NCBI RefSeq assembly: GCF_954871325.1
Contig: NC_088776.1
Coordinates: forward strand, 33,032,508 to 33,096,507
Direction: 5' to 3'
Origin: Gordionus sp. m RMFG-2023
Taxonomy: Eukaryota > Nematomorpha > Gordioida > Chordodea > Parachordodidae
Length of the DNA stretch: 64,000 nucleotides
Part shown: one piece after another, positions 1-10,100 of the stretch
Layout of the letters: every line of letters starts with the position of its first letter
Numbering within the stretch: position 1 is the stretch's first letter
Program-made: the position numbers and the translations under genes
The notes under the pieces: model-generated
Told to the model about the DNA's origin: nothing
Seen by the model: only the letters and a program-made list of their open reading frames with translations
Databases searched by the model: none

Positions 1-2
1 AC

Positions 3-140
3 AAAAAACCGAAGATATGGGAACTACTCGAAAAAATAAGGATGGAAATAGCGGTTGATATGGGAAAAATCGGCCAATGGAATATTGGGACATACACTCC
101 CAAAAAAATCGTATTTATGCAACGAAACAAACTATTTTAA
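3..140 (+). CDS. possible 3' end of an unidentified gene cut by the window edge
   Basis: A reading frame is open from the first bases of the window to a TAA at 138-140 (45 codons). It contains three tryptophans/aromatic clusters and balanced charged residues (for example PKIWELLEKIR), which is unlike the lysine/isoleucine/asparagine-rich noise frames of the surrounding DNA. It has no start inside the window, so if real it is the last exon of a gene lying to the left. I do not recognise the family. Chance openness over 45 codons cannot be excluded in one short stretch. Confidence 0.25.
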   Translation, partial: KKPKIWELLEKIRMEIAVDMGKIGQWNIGTYTPKKIVFMQRNKLF

Positions 141-880
141 AAAATTTATGCATTGATTATTTAGAAGAGAGAAGGACTTGCCCAATTTTCTCTCTTCAAT
201 TGGAGAACATATACGTTCTAGAATTGTTTCTTTTGAATAATATAATTTATTATTCTATATATCATTTAATAAAATTATAATTATTTCTTTTCTGTAACTT
301 TTGAAAAAAATTCATAAGCAAAATAATAATTGTTAGATTAGAAAAATTTAATACTCACTGCTGATAATCACCTCTGGATGTATTTTGATTAAAGTGGTCA
401 GCATTTTTCATTACTTTTGGCATTATTTAATTAAAATTGGGCAGTAAAAAATATAATTTTGCAAGTTTTATAGTGATTTTGTATTCAGTCAGTTAAATTC
501 TTAAAGTAGGTAAATACTTCAGTAAAATAATATTTATCAAATAGAGGGTATCAGATTGAATTGCTAATTTCCTATTTAGCCACAAAATTTATAAAATTAT
601 ATTATTTAATAGCTTATCCTTGTAAAAACAAAAAGGGGCGCTATTTAAGAGTCAGTAAACTGTGAAAAGCCTTTTATCATATTTCTAAAAAAATGATTAA
701 AATTTGTGTAAAAATAATTTTTCAATAAATACCTAAAAGTTGATGAAAGTGTGTAAAGGTGAACTAGATTTATTTAACTTTCGTTTTATTATTTAAAATC
801 TCAAATCCTCGAAGAAATTTGACTTTAAAAAACATTTCTATTTAATTAAATACTGCAGAGCAGATCCGGGTCACGGGATT
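141..880. other. AT-rich intergenic stretch
   Basis: No supported gene. Short frames here are low-complexity. At 880-903 there is an isolated copy of the CCGGGGAATTATTTTCC motif that forms the minisatellite at 6101-6357. Confidence 0.5.
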
Positions 881-904
881 TTTTTTCCGGGGAATTATTT
901 TCCT

Positions 905-1549
905 AGATTCAAATTTACTAGTAATATAATTTGAAAATTGTTCATTTTTGTTTTATATATCTATAAATACATATAAAACATAATCCCAAAAAATATTTTA
1001 AAAATATCGTGGTTTGGCGGATAACCGACTCGTATATGTTTTACTCGTAATTATAGATATATAAAACAAAAAATGAACATTTTTCGAATCATATTACTAG
1101 TAAATTTTATCAATCGAATATTTAGTAAGTGGGGTTTTGAGCTCGGCAATCAGTCAAATCAAATTATTTTTAAAATATTTTTTAGGATAATGCTTAGCAC
1201 GTATATATATACACGTATAATACAAAAATGAAGATTTTTCCATGGATAACGCCAGCAATGCAGTATTTGGTCATTCGGTCGGTTTTCGGGTCAAATCACG
1301 ATATTTTTAAAATATTTTTTGGAATTATGTTTTATACGTATTTATAGATACATAAAACAAAAATCAACATTTTTCAATTTATCTTAATAGCAAATTTGAT
1401 CAATCAAATATTTAATAAGTGGTCGGTTGGGAACTCGGCAATCGGTCAAATCAAATTATTTTCAAAATATTTTTTAGAATAATGCTTAGCACGTAAATAT
1501 ACACGTATAAAACAAAAATGAAGAGATTTTGATAAATAACGCCAGCAAT
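905..1549. repeat. ~220-bp direct duplication (period ~291) with an inverted partial copy
   Basis: Segment 1038-1258 recurs at 1329-1549 with about 85-90 percent identity by eye. Both contain ATAAAACAAAAA, CAATCGGTCAAATCAAATTATTTT, AATGCTTAGCACGT and end in ATAACGCCAGCAAT. The stretch 905-1000 is a partial inverted copy (TTTTTGTTTTATATATCTATAAATACATATAAAACATAAT). No coding capacity. Probably an old repeat or transposon relic. Confidence 0.65.
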
Positions 1550-1825
1550 ATTTACTTTAAAAAATTTCCATTGTTTTACTATTCTAAACCTACTCATTAA
1601 ACATCAAAGAAACCTAAAAAAAAATTTTAATTTTTAGGTTTTTCATATGTATATATATACCCAAATATAAAAAAAGTGCTATCCAATCATCATTCCGGTT
1701 TCCTAAAATGATACATATTAAAACATATAACGCCCTCTTACGGATATATATTTGTTAATTTTTAAAATTAAATAAAATGTATATTTGTTTTAATAAGCTA
1801 GAAAAATAAATTTCTTATCTATATA

Positions 1826-2125
1826 TCAAGAAATAAACGTTTTCGTATCTTCTATCAACTTTCCTATCTTCATAACGTTAATTTTTTCACTTTCCTATCT
1901 CATAATGTTAAAATATTTTTTTTCCATCAACTTTCCTATCATCTTAATGTTAAATAAATCGAGGGCTATTATTATCTCGCTAATGTTAAAACTTTTTTTA
2001 AAAATTTTTTTATGGCAAAACAGAGATTCGAACTAGCGACCTATCGTTCGGTAGGCAAACGTTCTTACCATTGAGCCCCCCCCTTCAATATTATATTTTG
2101 ATATATTTGTGTATATATATGAAGC
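1826..2125 (+). repeat. Helitron 5' region, arm of a ~300-bp inverted repeat
   Basis: This segment is the inverted partner of 3999-4307 and a diverged direct partner of 14953-15175. Shared blocks include CTTTCCTATCATCTTAATGTTAAATAAATCGA, the tRNA-like stretch and TTCAATATTATATTTTGATATATTTG. Confidence 0.75.
2013..2083 (-). other. tRNA-like segment inside the Helitron 5' region
   Basis: Read on the minus strand it has an A-box-like GGGCTCAATGGTAAGAAC, a stem-loop around CCTACCGAACGATAGG, a B-box-like AGTTCGAATC and ends in GCCA before a T run, 71 bases in all. The acceptor and T stems do not pair properly, so I do not call it a functional tRNA. It may be a tRNA-derived pol III promoter unit captured by the Helitron. 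Confidence 0.45.
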
Positions 2126-2240
2126 TTTATATACTTTGCGCATGCGCCTAATTTTGACGTAATTTTTGAATTTCTCACCAATATATTTTTACCGTCATTC
2201 AATTAATTATACCGCCAACAATATTGGAATCTCTTGAAAT

Positions 2241-2942
2241 GACATTAGCTACCCATTTTTATCATGCTTCCTTCATTATTGATTAAAATTTCATAAAAGT
2301 AATTATTAAAATTTAGATCTTATAACTATTCTTTATATTATATTTAGCTATTTGACAAACAAAAATAAATCTCACAATACACCCTGACATTAGCTACCCA
2401 TTTTTATCATGCTTCCTTCATTCTTGATTAAAATTTCATAAAAGTAATTATTAAAATTTAGATCTTATAACTATTCTTTAAATTATATTTAGCTATTTGA
2501 CAAACAAAAATAAATCTCACAATACACCCTGACATTAGCTACCCATTTTTATCATGCTTCCTTCATTCTTGATTAAAATTTTATAAAAGTAATTATTAAA
2601 ATTTAGATCTCTTTAAATTATATTTAGCTATTTGACAAACAAAAATAAATCTCACAATACACCCCAAACAATATTGGAATCTCTTAAAATGACATTAGCT
2701 ACCCATTTTTATCATGCTTCCTTCATTCTTGATTAAAATTTCATAAAAGTAATTATTAAAATTTAGATCTTATAACTATTCTTTAAATTATATTTAGCTA
2801 TTTGACAAACAAAAATAAATCTCACAATACACCCCAAACAATATTGGAATCTCTTAAAATGACATTAGCTACCCATTTTTATCATGCTTCCTTCATTCTT
2901 GATTAAAATTTCATAAAAGTAATTATTAAAATTTAGATCTTA
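2241..2942 (+). repeat. five-unit tandem array, units of 145-170 bp
   Basis: GACATTAGCTACCCATTTTT starts units at 2241, 2386, 2531, 2691 and 2861, and the last ends near 2942. The first units lack and the later ones include a CAAACAATATTGGAATCTCTTAAAAT insert; one unit lacks TATAACTATT. Identity between units is very high, so the array expanded recently. A diverged single unit is present in the Helitron copy at 14953-15623, so this is an element-internal array like those of DINE-1/Helentron-type elements. Confidence 0.85.
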
Positions 2943-3062
2943 TGATCAGGCCGAGCCCAGGCCTGCAATAAAATTTGTTTTAGTTCAATGTCTGACTCAT
3001 AGTTAATAATAAAAAAATTCCCAAGCCCAGCCCCATAATTCATTTAAAAATACAATCAGAAT

Positions 3063-3990
3063 ATGAAAGTCGCATAGGCCTTGGTTTTTTGATAAGGCCT
3101 GGCCATGTCTGCAAAAAAAAATTTCCCGGCCAATGTTATCTCTATTTTAAATTTTACTTAATATGATATCTATCACAATTTTAAATTTTATTCTAAAATC
3201 TAAATATAAAATTTAATTTAAGACATTGTTATTAAATTACAATAGAAATAAATGGAATATAAAATTAAATTTAAGAAATTGTTATTAAATTACAATAAAA
3301 AATAAATGAAAATTATATAAAAGTTGCATTGGACTTGGTTTTTTGATCAGGCCTGGCTATGTCTGCAAAAAAAAATATCAGGCCAATGTCTATATCCCAT
3401 ATTTAAAATTAAAAAATTTTCAAGAATCTCTATTTTAAATTTTACCCAGATATTTCTAATACCCATAATGCTCGCGGGTTACATTGCAACAATTTTACCT
3501 CTTTTTCTCTTAAATTTTAATATTTTTATAAAATATATTAATAAAGCATATTTCTTATCATATACACCTAACTAATTAGTAATTACCCACAATAGAAATA
3601 AATGGAATATTAAAATTAAATTTAAGACATTGTTATTAAATCAAAATAAAAAAAATGAAAATTTTATGAAAGTTGCATGGGACTTGGTTTTTTGATCAGG
3701 CCTGGCTATGTTTGTAAAAAAAAAATTTCAGACCAATATCTATATCCCATATTTAAAATTAAATTTTCAAGGATCTCTATTTTAAATTTTAGCCAATATG
3801 ATTTCTATCACAATTTAAATTTTGATATTTCTTATACCCTCACGTGTTACATTGTAACAATTTTACCTCTTTTTCTCCTAAATTTTAATATTTTTATAAA
3901 ATATATTAATAAAGCATATTTAGTATCATATACACCTAACTTAATAATTGCCCATCAACCCGTCATTCTAATTAAATTAAGTTAATTTTA
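3063..3990. repeat. three diverged copies of a ~350-bp repeat
   Basis: Copies begin near 3063, 3307 and 3656 with a block reading GTTGCAT(G)GGACTTGGTTTTTTGATCAGGCCTGGCTATGT..., followed by TAAATTTTACC and CATATACACCTAAC. The block TTTTTAGACCAGGCTTGCCTG at 15775 resembles the core. The frames here differ only by repeat drift and are not genes. Confidence 0.7.
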
Positions 3991-3998
3991 TAAAAAAA

Positions 3999-4307
3999 AG
4001 TTTCATATATATACAAATATATCAAAATATAATATTGAAGGGGGGGGGCTTAATGGAAAAAAGTTTGTCTTCCGAACGATAGGTTGCGAGTTCGAATCCC
4101 AGTGTTGCCATAAAAAAATTTTTACATTAACGAGATAATAATAGCTCTCAATTTATTTAACATTAAGATGATTGATAGGAAAGGTGATAGAAAAAAGATA
4201 TTTTAACATTAGGAGATAGGAAAGTGAAAAAATTAACGTTAAGATGATAGGAAAGTTGATAGAAAAAAAATTAACATTACCAAGATACGAAAACGTTCAT
4301 TTCTAGA
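3999..4307 (-). repeat. inverted copy of the Helitron 5' end with tRNA-like segment
   Basis: On the minus strand it starts TCTAGAAATGAACGTTTTCG at 4307, preceded by A, and runs through the tRNA-like portion (plus-strand 4040-4110, B-box GAGTTCGAATCCC, ending GTTGCCA) to TTCAATATTATATTTTG. It mirrors 1826-2125. It could be a second, truncated Helitron inserted in the opposite direction. Confidence 0.65.
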
Positions 4308-4388
4308 TTTAGGAATTTTTTTGTGTTACCAGTTATTTGAAAATAATATTTAATTTTTATTCTATGTAACGTTAATAAATAGAATACT

Positions 4389-4700
4389 ATGGAAAATAGA
4401 CAATCTCCCAAACAATTAAAGGAAAGTATCCGCAAATTACGGAATCACATAAAATCCAAATATAATAATCCTAAATTAGTTTCATTAACTACAACTCATA
4501 ATCCTAATTCAAATTTATATCTCCCAATTGATTTATCAATTAAAACTGCTATGATTAGCGCATGCATAAGCCGTTTTCATCAAAAAATTAAACAAATCTT
4601 CCCTACCTCTTACACTTCTATTTTGGGAAATAGAAAAAGATTAAACATAACAAAAGAAGTTTTATTTTCCAATAATTTAGATAAAATATTTTTATTTTAA
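4389..4700 (+). pseudogene. duplicated N-terminal piece of a Helitron RepHel protein
   Basis: The frame encodes KLRNHIKSK..., IDLSIKTA..ACISRF and KQIFPTSYTSILGNR. Each block is repeated in the next frame (from about 4710) as KVRSHIKSK, IDISTKTA..ACAARF and KQIFPTTYTSILKNR. The two frames are therefore diverged copies of the same ~75-residue start of the protein. This copy stops after 103 codons. It is a relic or a duplicated leader segment and has no independent function that I can recognise. Confidence 0.6.
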
Positions 4701-5481
4701 GGAAAGTGGTCGTAAAGTGCGAAGTCATATAAAATCCAAGAAACCCAAACCTATAGTAGCTTTAGTACCTACACCTCAAAGTATTAATTTAAATAAACCT
4801 TTTCCTATTGATATATCAACTAAAACTGCTAGGATGCGGGCATGTGCTGCCCGTTTTCGTCTAAAGCTTAAACAGATTTTCCCCACCACCTATACATCTA
4901 TTCTTAAAAATAGAAGTAATTTAACACATTTTAATACTAATGATATTCACTTAATAACTGAACATACTTGCGGGCCTATGAATATCATATGTCAATTTTG
5001 TTTTTCCATGAATTTCATAGCTGAGAGACCGACCGACGGTAAATTCACACAGTGCTGTCATAAAGGGAAGGTTATCCTTACCCAAATACCATATCCTCCT
5101 TATTTAAAAAATCTTATATCAAACCCTCAAGATAAGTTACATAATAATTTTATGAAGAACATACGTTCTTATAATTCAGCAGTAGCTTTTGCATCGATGG
5201 GCGCAAAAATTTCGGATCTTACAGGTAGTGGCCCTTATTGTTTCAAAGTGCACGGCCAAATATATCACCGCACATCTAATTTATACCCACCTTCTAATGC
5301 TTTGCCTACTTATGCCCAGTTATACGTGTTAGATACGACACAGGCTATAGATAAGCGTATACACCATCCAGCAAATAGTAAATGTAATAAAGATATTATG
5401 AAGCAATTAGATCAGTTAATACGACAAATTAACCCCTATGCTCTTAGTTTTAAGACATTAGGTGAAGTCCATCTGCATTAG
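4700..5481 (+). pseudogene. Helitron RepHel, N-terminal Helitron-like domain (fragment)
   Basis: The translation carries the conserved order of the Helitron-like N-terminal domain: CCHKGKV (about residues 107-113 of the 4717 frame), NNFMKNIRSYNSAVAFASMG (141-160), GPYCFKVHGQIYH, PTYAQLYVLDTTQAIDKR and QINPYA near the end. In intact elements this region precedes the HUH replication initiator nuclease and a Pif1-like SF1 helicase. Here the frame ends at 5481 and neither catalytic part follows. The protein would normally nick and replicate the Helitron by rolling circle; this remnant cannot. Confidence 0.85.
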
Positions 5482-5522
5482 AATTAGCAACTACTTCTAA
5501 TACAAAACTCCCAACCATTAAT

Positions 5523-5783
5523 ATGATCTTTAAAGGAGATCGTTCTAGCGATCGACGCCGTTATAATTTACCATCTATGGATGACGTAGCTATGATTTTC
5601 AATAATGAAGATGGAGAGCCTCCTTTCAAAAGAGATATTAAAGTCTATCCTAAATCTAATGACAACGATCTCATTATTCTTAATGTATTGAGCCCAAATT
5701 TAGACCCCATGGTTTATCCTATACTATTCCCTCATGGTGAACCTGGTTGGTCTCCTAATATGATCGCTGACAATTCTGACTAA
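5523..5783 (+). pseudogene. Helitron RepHel, second fragment before the Rep domain
   Basis: Continues the same protein after a frame break. DRRRYNLPSMDDVAMI, KRDIKVYPK and the DPMVYPILFPHGEPGW block match the conserved stretch that links the N-terminal domain to the Rep nuclease in RepHel proteins. It is out of frame with the preceding piece by a stop and about 40 bases. The element's 3' end follows only ~100 bp later, so several kilobases of coding sequence have been deleted. Confidence 0.8.
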
Positions 5784-5854
5784 CAGGAGCTCTGGTAAAT
5801 AATGATAGTATTTAGGGTGCTACTAAGAGATATTGTTTCATTAAAAATAATATT

Positions 5855-5884
5855 CCCCGTCATTTTTGACAAATTATCAACTAG
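5855..5884 (+). other. Helitron 3' terminal hairpin and CTAG
   Basis: CCCCGTCATTTTTGACAAATTATCAACTAG. GTCA pairs with TGAC around a TTTT loop, ten bases separate it from the terminal CTAG, and T follows. It is nearly identical to 15594-15623, where the stem is longer. Confidence 0.75.
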
Positions 5885-6100
5885 TTAATAATATTAAATA
5901 AAAATAAAATTATATACTATATCATTTAATCAGTATTCTTCATTTATAATAAAAAAATGATTTAAATATATTTTAAAAAAAGTTTAAAAAATTATCATTA
6001 AAAAAATATACGTAATAAATTTTTGATTGATTTATAATTGATAATGATTGATTGCCTTTTAGCAATGCAGTTTAGCAATGCATTAGCAATTCAATGTATA

Positions 6101-6357
6101 GTGGGGAAATTTTTTCCGGGGAATTATTTCCAGGGGAATTTTATTCCGGGGATTTTTTTTCCGGAGAATTATTTACCTGGGAATTATTTTCTGGGGAATT
6201 TTTTTCCGGGGAATTATTTTCCGGGTATTTTTTTTCCGGGGAATTAATTTCCGGGAATTTATTTTCCGGGGATTTTTTTTCCAGGGAATTAATTTCCGAG
6301 GATTTTTTTCCCGGGAATTTTTTTTCGGGATTTTTTTTCCGGGGAATTATTTTCCGC
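6101..6357. repeat. CCGGGGAATT minisatellite
   Basis: About 15 units of 14-18 bp of the form TTTTTTCCGGGGAATTA, with point changes and length changes in the T run. The apparent proteins here (repeats of PGN/FF) are translations of the repeat. A single unit stands alone at 880-903. Confidence 0.9.
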
Positions 6358-6375
6358 TTACCAAATAATGTGTAG

Positions 6376-7137
6376 GTTGAAGAGCTCCTACTAGATATTT
6401 ATCAATTATAAATTTGTCAATTCTTTTTCCAACAATATTGGTGGGATCATTTGATTCCTAAGAAAAGGGAGGAAGGAAAGATAAGATATTTAAATTAAAA
6501 TATGAATACTACTATCTATTCATATTATGCTTAAAAAAATAAGTAGAAAAATTTCAGTCAATATATATTAAATTAAATATTAAGTTGGGGGGGGGGGTCT
6601 TATTATTACATTTATAAACTAGAAATCACTTGATCATGATGGATGTAACAAAACAGTAAAAAAATTAAATAATAAAGAAAATTTAAAAAAAAAATTTTTT
6701 GCACCCCCCTCAAATTTACTGAAGCAGTTGCTTCGGACCCCCCCCCCCTCCCCGTTGTAGGGGCCACTGCATTAAATGACATCTAGTTCTTATCATTTGC
6801 GCATAATAAAGGATCATTTTTATTTATTTATGCTCAAAAATATTTAGGTATTCTTAAATCTTTGAGTAAGAAACAAGTAGTCATAAACTATATATTATTA
6901 AGCTATATGGCCGTGCCCTGGTTCGACTTATTTTTGATACTTAGAGTAAACAGCTTTTCAATAGGACACCCTATTTTGGTTTGTCTTAAGTGCTTGGTGG
7001 TATTGTTTTTTTTCGTTTTTTTCCTCTTTATGCTGTTTAGTAATAAGTAGAAGGACACACCCTATAGGATTAGTTTTCACAATAAGAATTATCTGGCAAT
7101 TTATAATATATTATTAATAATATTTATTTTTGACAAG
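6376..7137. other. non-coding, with poly-G and poly-C tracts
   Basis: G10 at 6586-6597 and a C10 tract near 6740 in the block CTTCGGACCCCCCCCCC. GGGGCCACTGCATT at 6759-6772 looks like the terminus of an old hAT-type element. An upstream exon of the receptor gene that starts by 7138 may lie here, but I could not place it. Confidence 0.4.
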
Positions 7138-10100
7138 GCGAAATGAATGCGACACTATACACTGTCCATAGTTATAGGGTTGTTTCCACCATAATTATTT
7201 CTGATAATAAAGGTTGGAGGGATTTTAACGCTTTTCGCATAGAATTACATAGACTGGAGCAATTATCTTACAATAATACTGATACAATTGGGCACACTAG
7301 TAACTTTACGAATTTTCAATCTGAAAATTACGATAATAGAGTTAATAGAAAAAATGACTCTCCCTCATCTCCAAATCAAACATCCTTACCCTTTTCCTAC
7401 TTTCTCATTGAAGAAAATTATAGTATCATCGATTTTACAAAAAGTAATTTATTTGAACTTTTAATGCTAATATTCATATTTGTTGGCCGTGATACTTTTA
7501 TCTATTTATATTTAGGGAAATGATAAAACTTGAATTAGGTAAATTTAATTGTTTTATTAAATCTGGTCTTTATTTTTAGGATGACTGCCCAGTTTAATTT
7601 GAATTTCGAAATCTCATTGACTACTTCATACATTTTTTAAATATATTATTTATTACACAAGTCAATAAAACGGATATCAATGTTAATAATGTCAATAGCA
7701 ACGAATCCATTACTCATACCCTTTCCATAATTAACAACGTATTAACGAGGGCTAATGTGAGATATAGATCATATAAACATTTTTTTGACCCTTCCGCTTT
7801 GACTTCGATAAATGGAGCAGCTTCTAGACATGGCGAAAAGATTGACGAGGATGATAAAAAAAGCTATGCAGGGCTATCTAAACTTAATAGAAATCAGAAG
7901 GGCGATTCTATTGTCAGTCATTCAATTGTGGAAAAAGTTATATGCCTTGTTTTATATATTTTTTGTAACATATCTACATGGTCCAAACATTATAGGATAA
8001 AAATAGTGCTGTATTACATTAAATATTGAACTTTTAAATAATTTCCCGCTAACATTAGCATATACGGTACATCACATAGCTCGTTTTGAGTCGGTTTTTA
8101 AAAACGGCTAACACAGCATTTTATCCAGAAAAATATTATGCAAGCCTGAAAATTTTGTTCATAGAAGGAGCAAAGGTCTAAGACATATAGTATCGAAATT
8201 TCGAGTCTTAGTCAGTATTTTTCTGGCAAAAATATTGAGTTAGCCGTTTTTAAAAATCGGTTCAAACGAGCTGTTTAACAACATTAATATAATCTATATA
8301 GCAGCATTGAAATTGATATGGTTGAATTTTACATTAATTGAGATGGGGCTTTTTATAACTTTAATTAATTATTATTAACTTATGATGATACTTTTGGAAA
8401 AATAATATAACATTGTTTCGATTTGCTTATTTACTAACTTTTTTAAAAAACAAAATCAAGTTAAATGGACAAGATATAGTTCATACTTTTGAAGACGTCA
8501 TCCCCGGATTTTACTACATAAAGGTATGCATACAAATATTCTAAAAGGAAGATAAAAAGAAACAAAAAAAATTATCACCTTTTTTTGAGCTTTCACTACT
8601 TTTTAATATTATTTATTGTTAATAATAAAATTTTGAAACATTTTATCAGTAATAAAAACAAACTTAACTTAAATTATTTTTTTATAAAGATAACACCCAT
8701 AGAACCTTCAAATCAATCTTGCTTTTGTAAAATGAGTGTATCCAAAAATTGTATACAGTGTTTACCAGCCACATCAAAAACCTTAGGTTATTATCGAAAT
8801 TTGTATATATCATTTTAAACAGGCATATTTTTAAAAATTAAATTTATAACATATTAAATAAAACCCATTAATGTTGAAATTATAGACCTACCTCATTATA
8901 CCAATTTGCCAAATATCTTAAAAAATCCCTTCATGCCACCTGGTCATCAAGAAATATTCCCGCACCAGCCTCTCTTTATTACAACATCCCATGTTCAACG
9001 CATAGCTATTTTTTCTACCATACTCCTCTTGATATTATTGCTTTTGACGTTTATATACGCACGAAGGCTTAATAGAAAAGACTGGGCTAGAAAGAGACGG
9101 TGCTTGGATAAGTTATTTAAAGGTATTTTTATTTGATGTTGACTACGGATCTTAACTTATAGATTTAATTATGTTCAGATGTCAGCAGTGTTGTTAAATG
9201 CCACTTTTGAAAATAGCTTGCTAACGCTACTTAACAAAAAATGTAATTGCTATTTTTCAAAAAAGTAGTGCCTTATTAGTCACCTTTTTAAAAGTAGCTT
9301 CGTTACTTTTTATGAAAAAGATTATTTATTTTTTACAAATCTAATTTATGTCTAAAAATTAACCTTTCTAAATTAAATATATGAAAAATGCCCAGTTACT
9401 CATAAATTTAATTATAAACATGATAATTAATTAGTGATAAATTTTAGTATTTATTATAGAATTTTAAAAAGTAGCACCCTACTGATATTACTAATTATTT
9501 TTTAAAATAATGTGCTATTAGCTTCTGCTACTTAAAAAATAGCCCACTACTTTAACAACTCTGAATGTCAAAATAAATAATTTCACAAAGTATCAGAATA
9601 TTCACAACATAACTACCAATTTGATGATATATTTTTATGATAAACATTTCTTACTTTCAACTAAGGGAAAAATTCGATGTATTTATTATCAAATCTAGTA
9701 TTATAGTTTGGGATTCATCAATTTTTTTATTCAGTTTTCAATTTCTTCAATTCAAGGATAAAAAAAATATATTGCATTTATTTTTTGAATTAGGATCTAA
9801 ATATAATCAAGGGTAGGAAAATTAAATCATGCCATTGTATGCCTTATATATTTTAAGTAGTAATTCGTCAAACGGTTTTAGTTTTTCATAATATTTAAAA
9901 ACATCCTTTATTTGCCATTGTGAAAATTATATACTATAAAAACTCTACCCATACAACGCTATTTAATAACTCACACAATTTACCAACACAACTCTAAAGC
10001 TAAAAGTAATAAATTCTCAACTCCAAATTTTATTGGCCAACACTACAAAAAAAACATTAAAGTCTAATTAAAAATCTCATCCTTTTTATTCTTTTTTAGG

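Larger units (their letters stand above)
1826..5884 (+). mobile_element. degenerate Helitron (5' TC end to 3' hairpin-CTAG end)
   Basis: The proposed 5' terminus is TCAAGAAATAAACG at 1826, preceded by A. The same terminus starts the short copy at 14953. The proposed 3' terminus is a GTCA/TGAC hairpin (5859-5870), then ten bases, then CTAG at 5881-5884 followed by T. This is the TC...hairpin...CTRR architecture and A/T insertion site known for Helitrons. Inside are a tRNA-like segment, a tandem array (2241-2942), an inverted partial copy of the 5' end (3999-4307) and N-terminal coding remnants of a RepHel protein. The Rep catalytic region and helicase are missing, so the element cannot move itself. 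The single-element interpretation is inference; it could be several nested insertions. Confidence 0.6.

Noticed and set aside
2013-2083. A genuine tRNA gene (B-box and GAA in the anticodon position of the middle loop)
   Set aside because: The acceptor stem (GGGGGGG against TTTTGCC) and the T stem do not pair, the middle loop has eight bases, and the segment is repeated within Helitron sequence.
3324-3985. Two similar small proteins starting MHWTWFF / MGLGFLI
   Set aside because: They are the same non-coding repeat read in frame twice; no homology or codon structure.
6038-6375. Two overlapping frames encoding PGNYF/FSGEL repeats as a repetitive protein
   Set aside because: They are translations of a minisatellite that is open in more than one frame.
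8585-8818. Stand-alone 77-codon gene
   Set aside because: Only its middle (8690-8786) is coding, as an exon of the receptor gene; the rest is intron.
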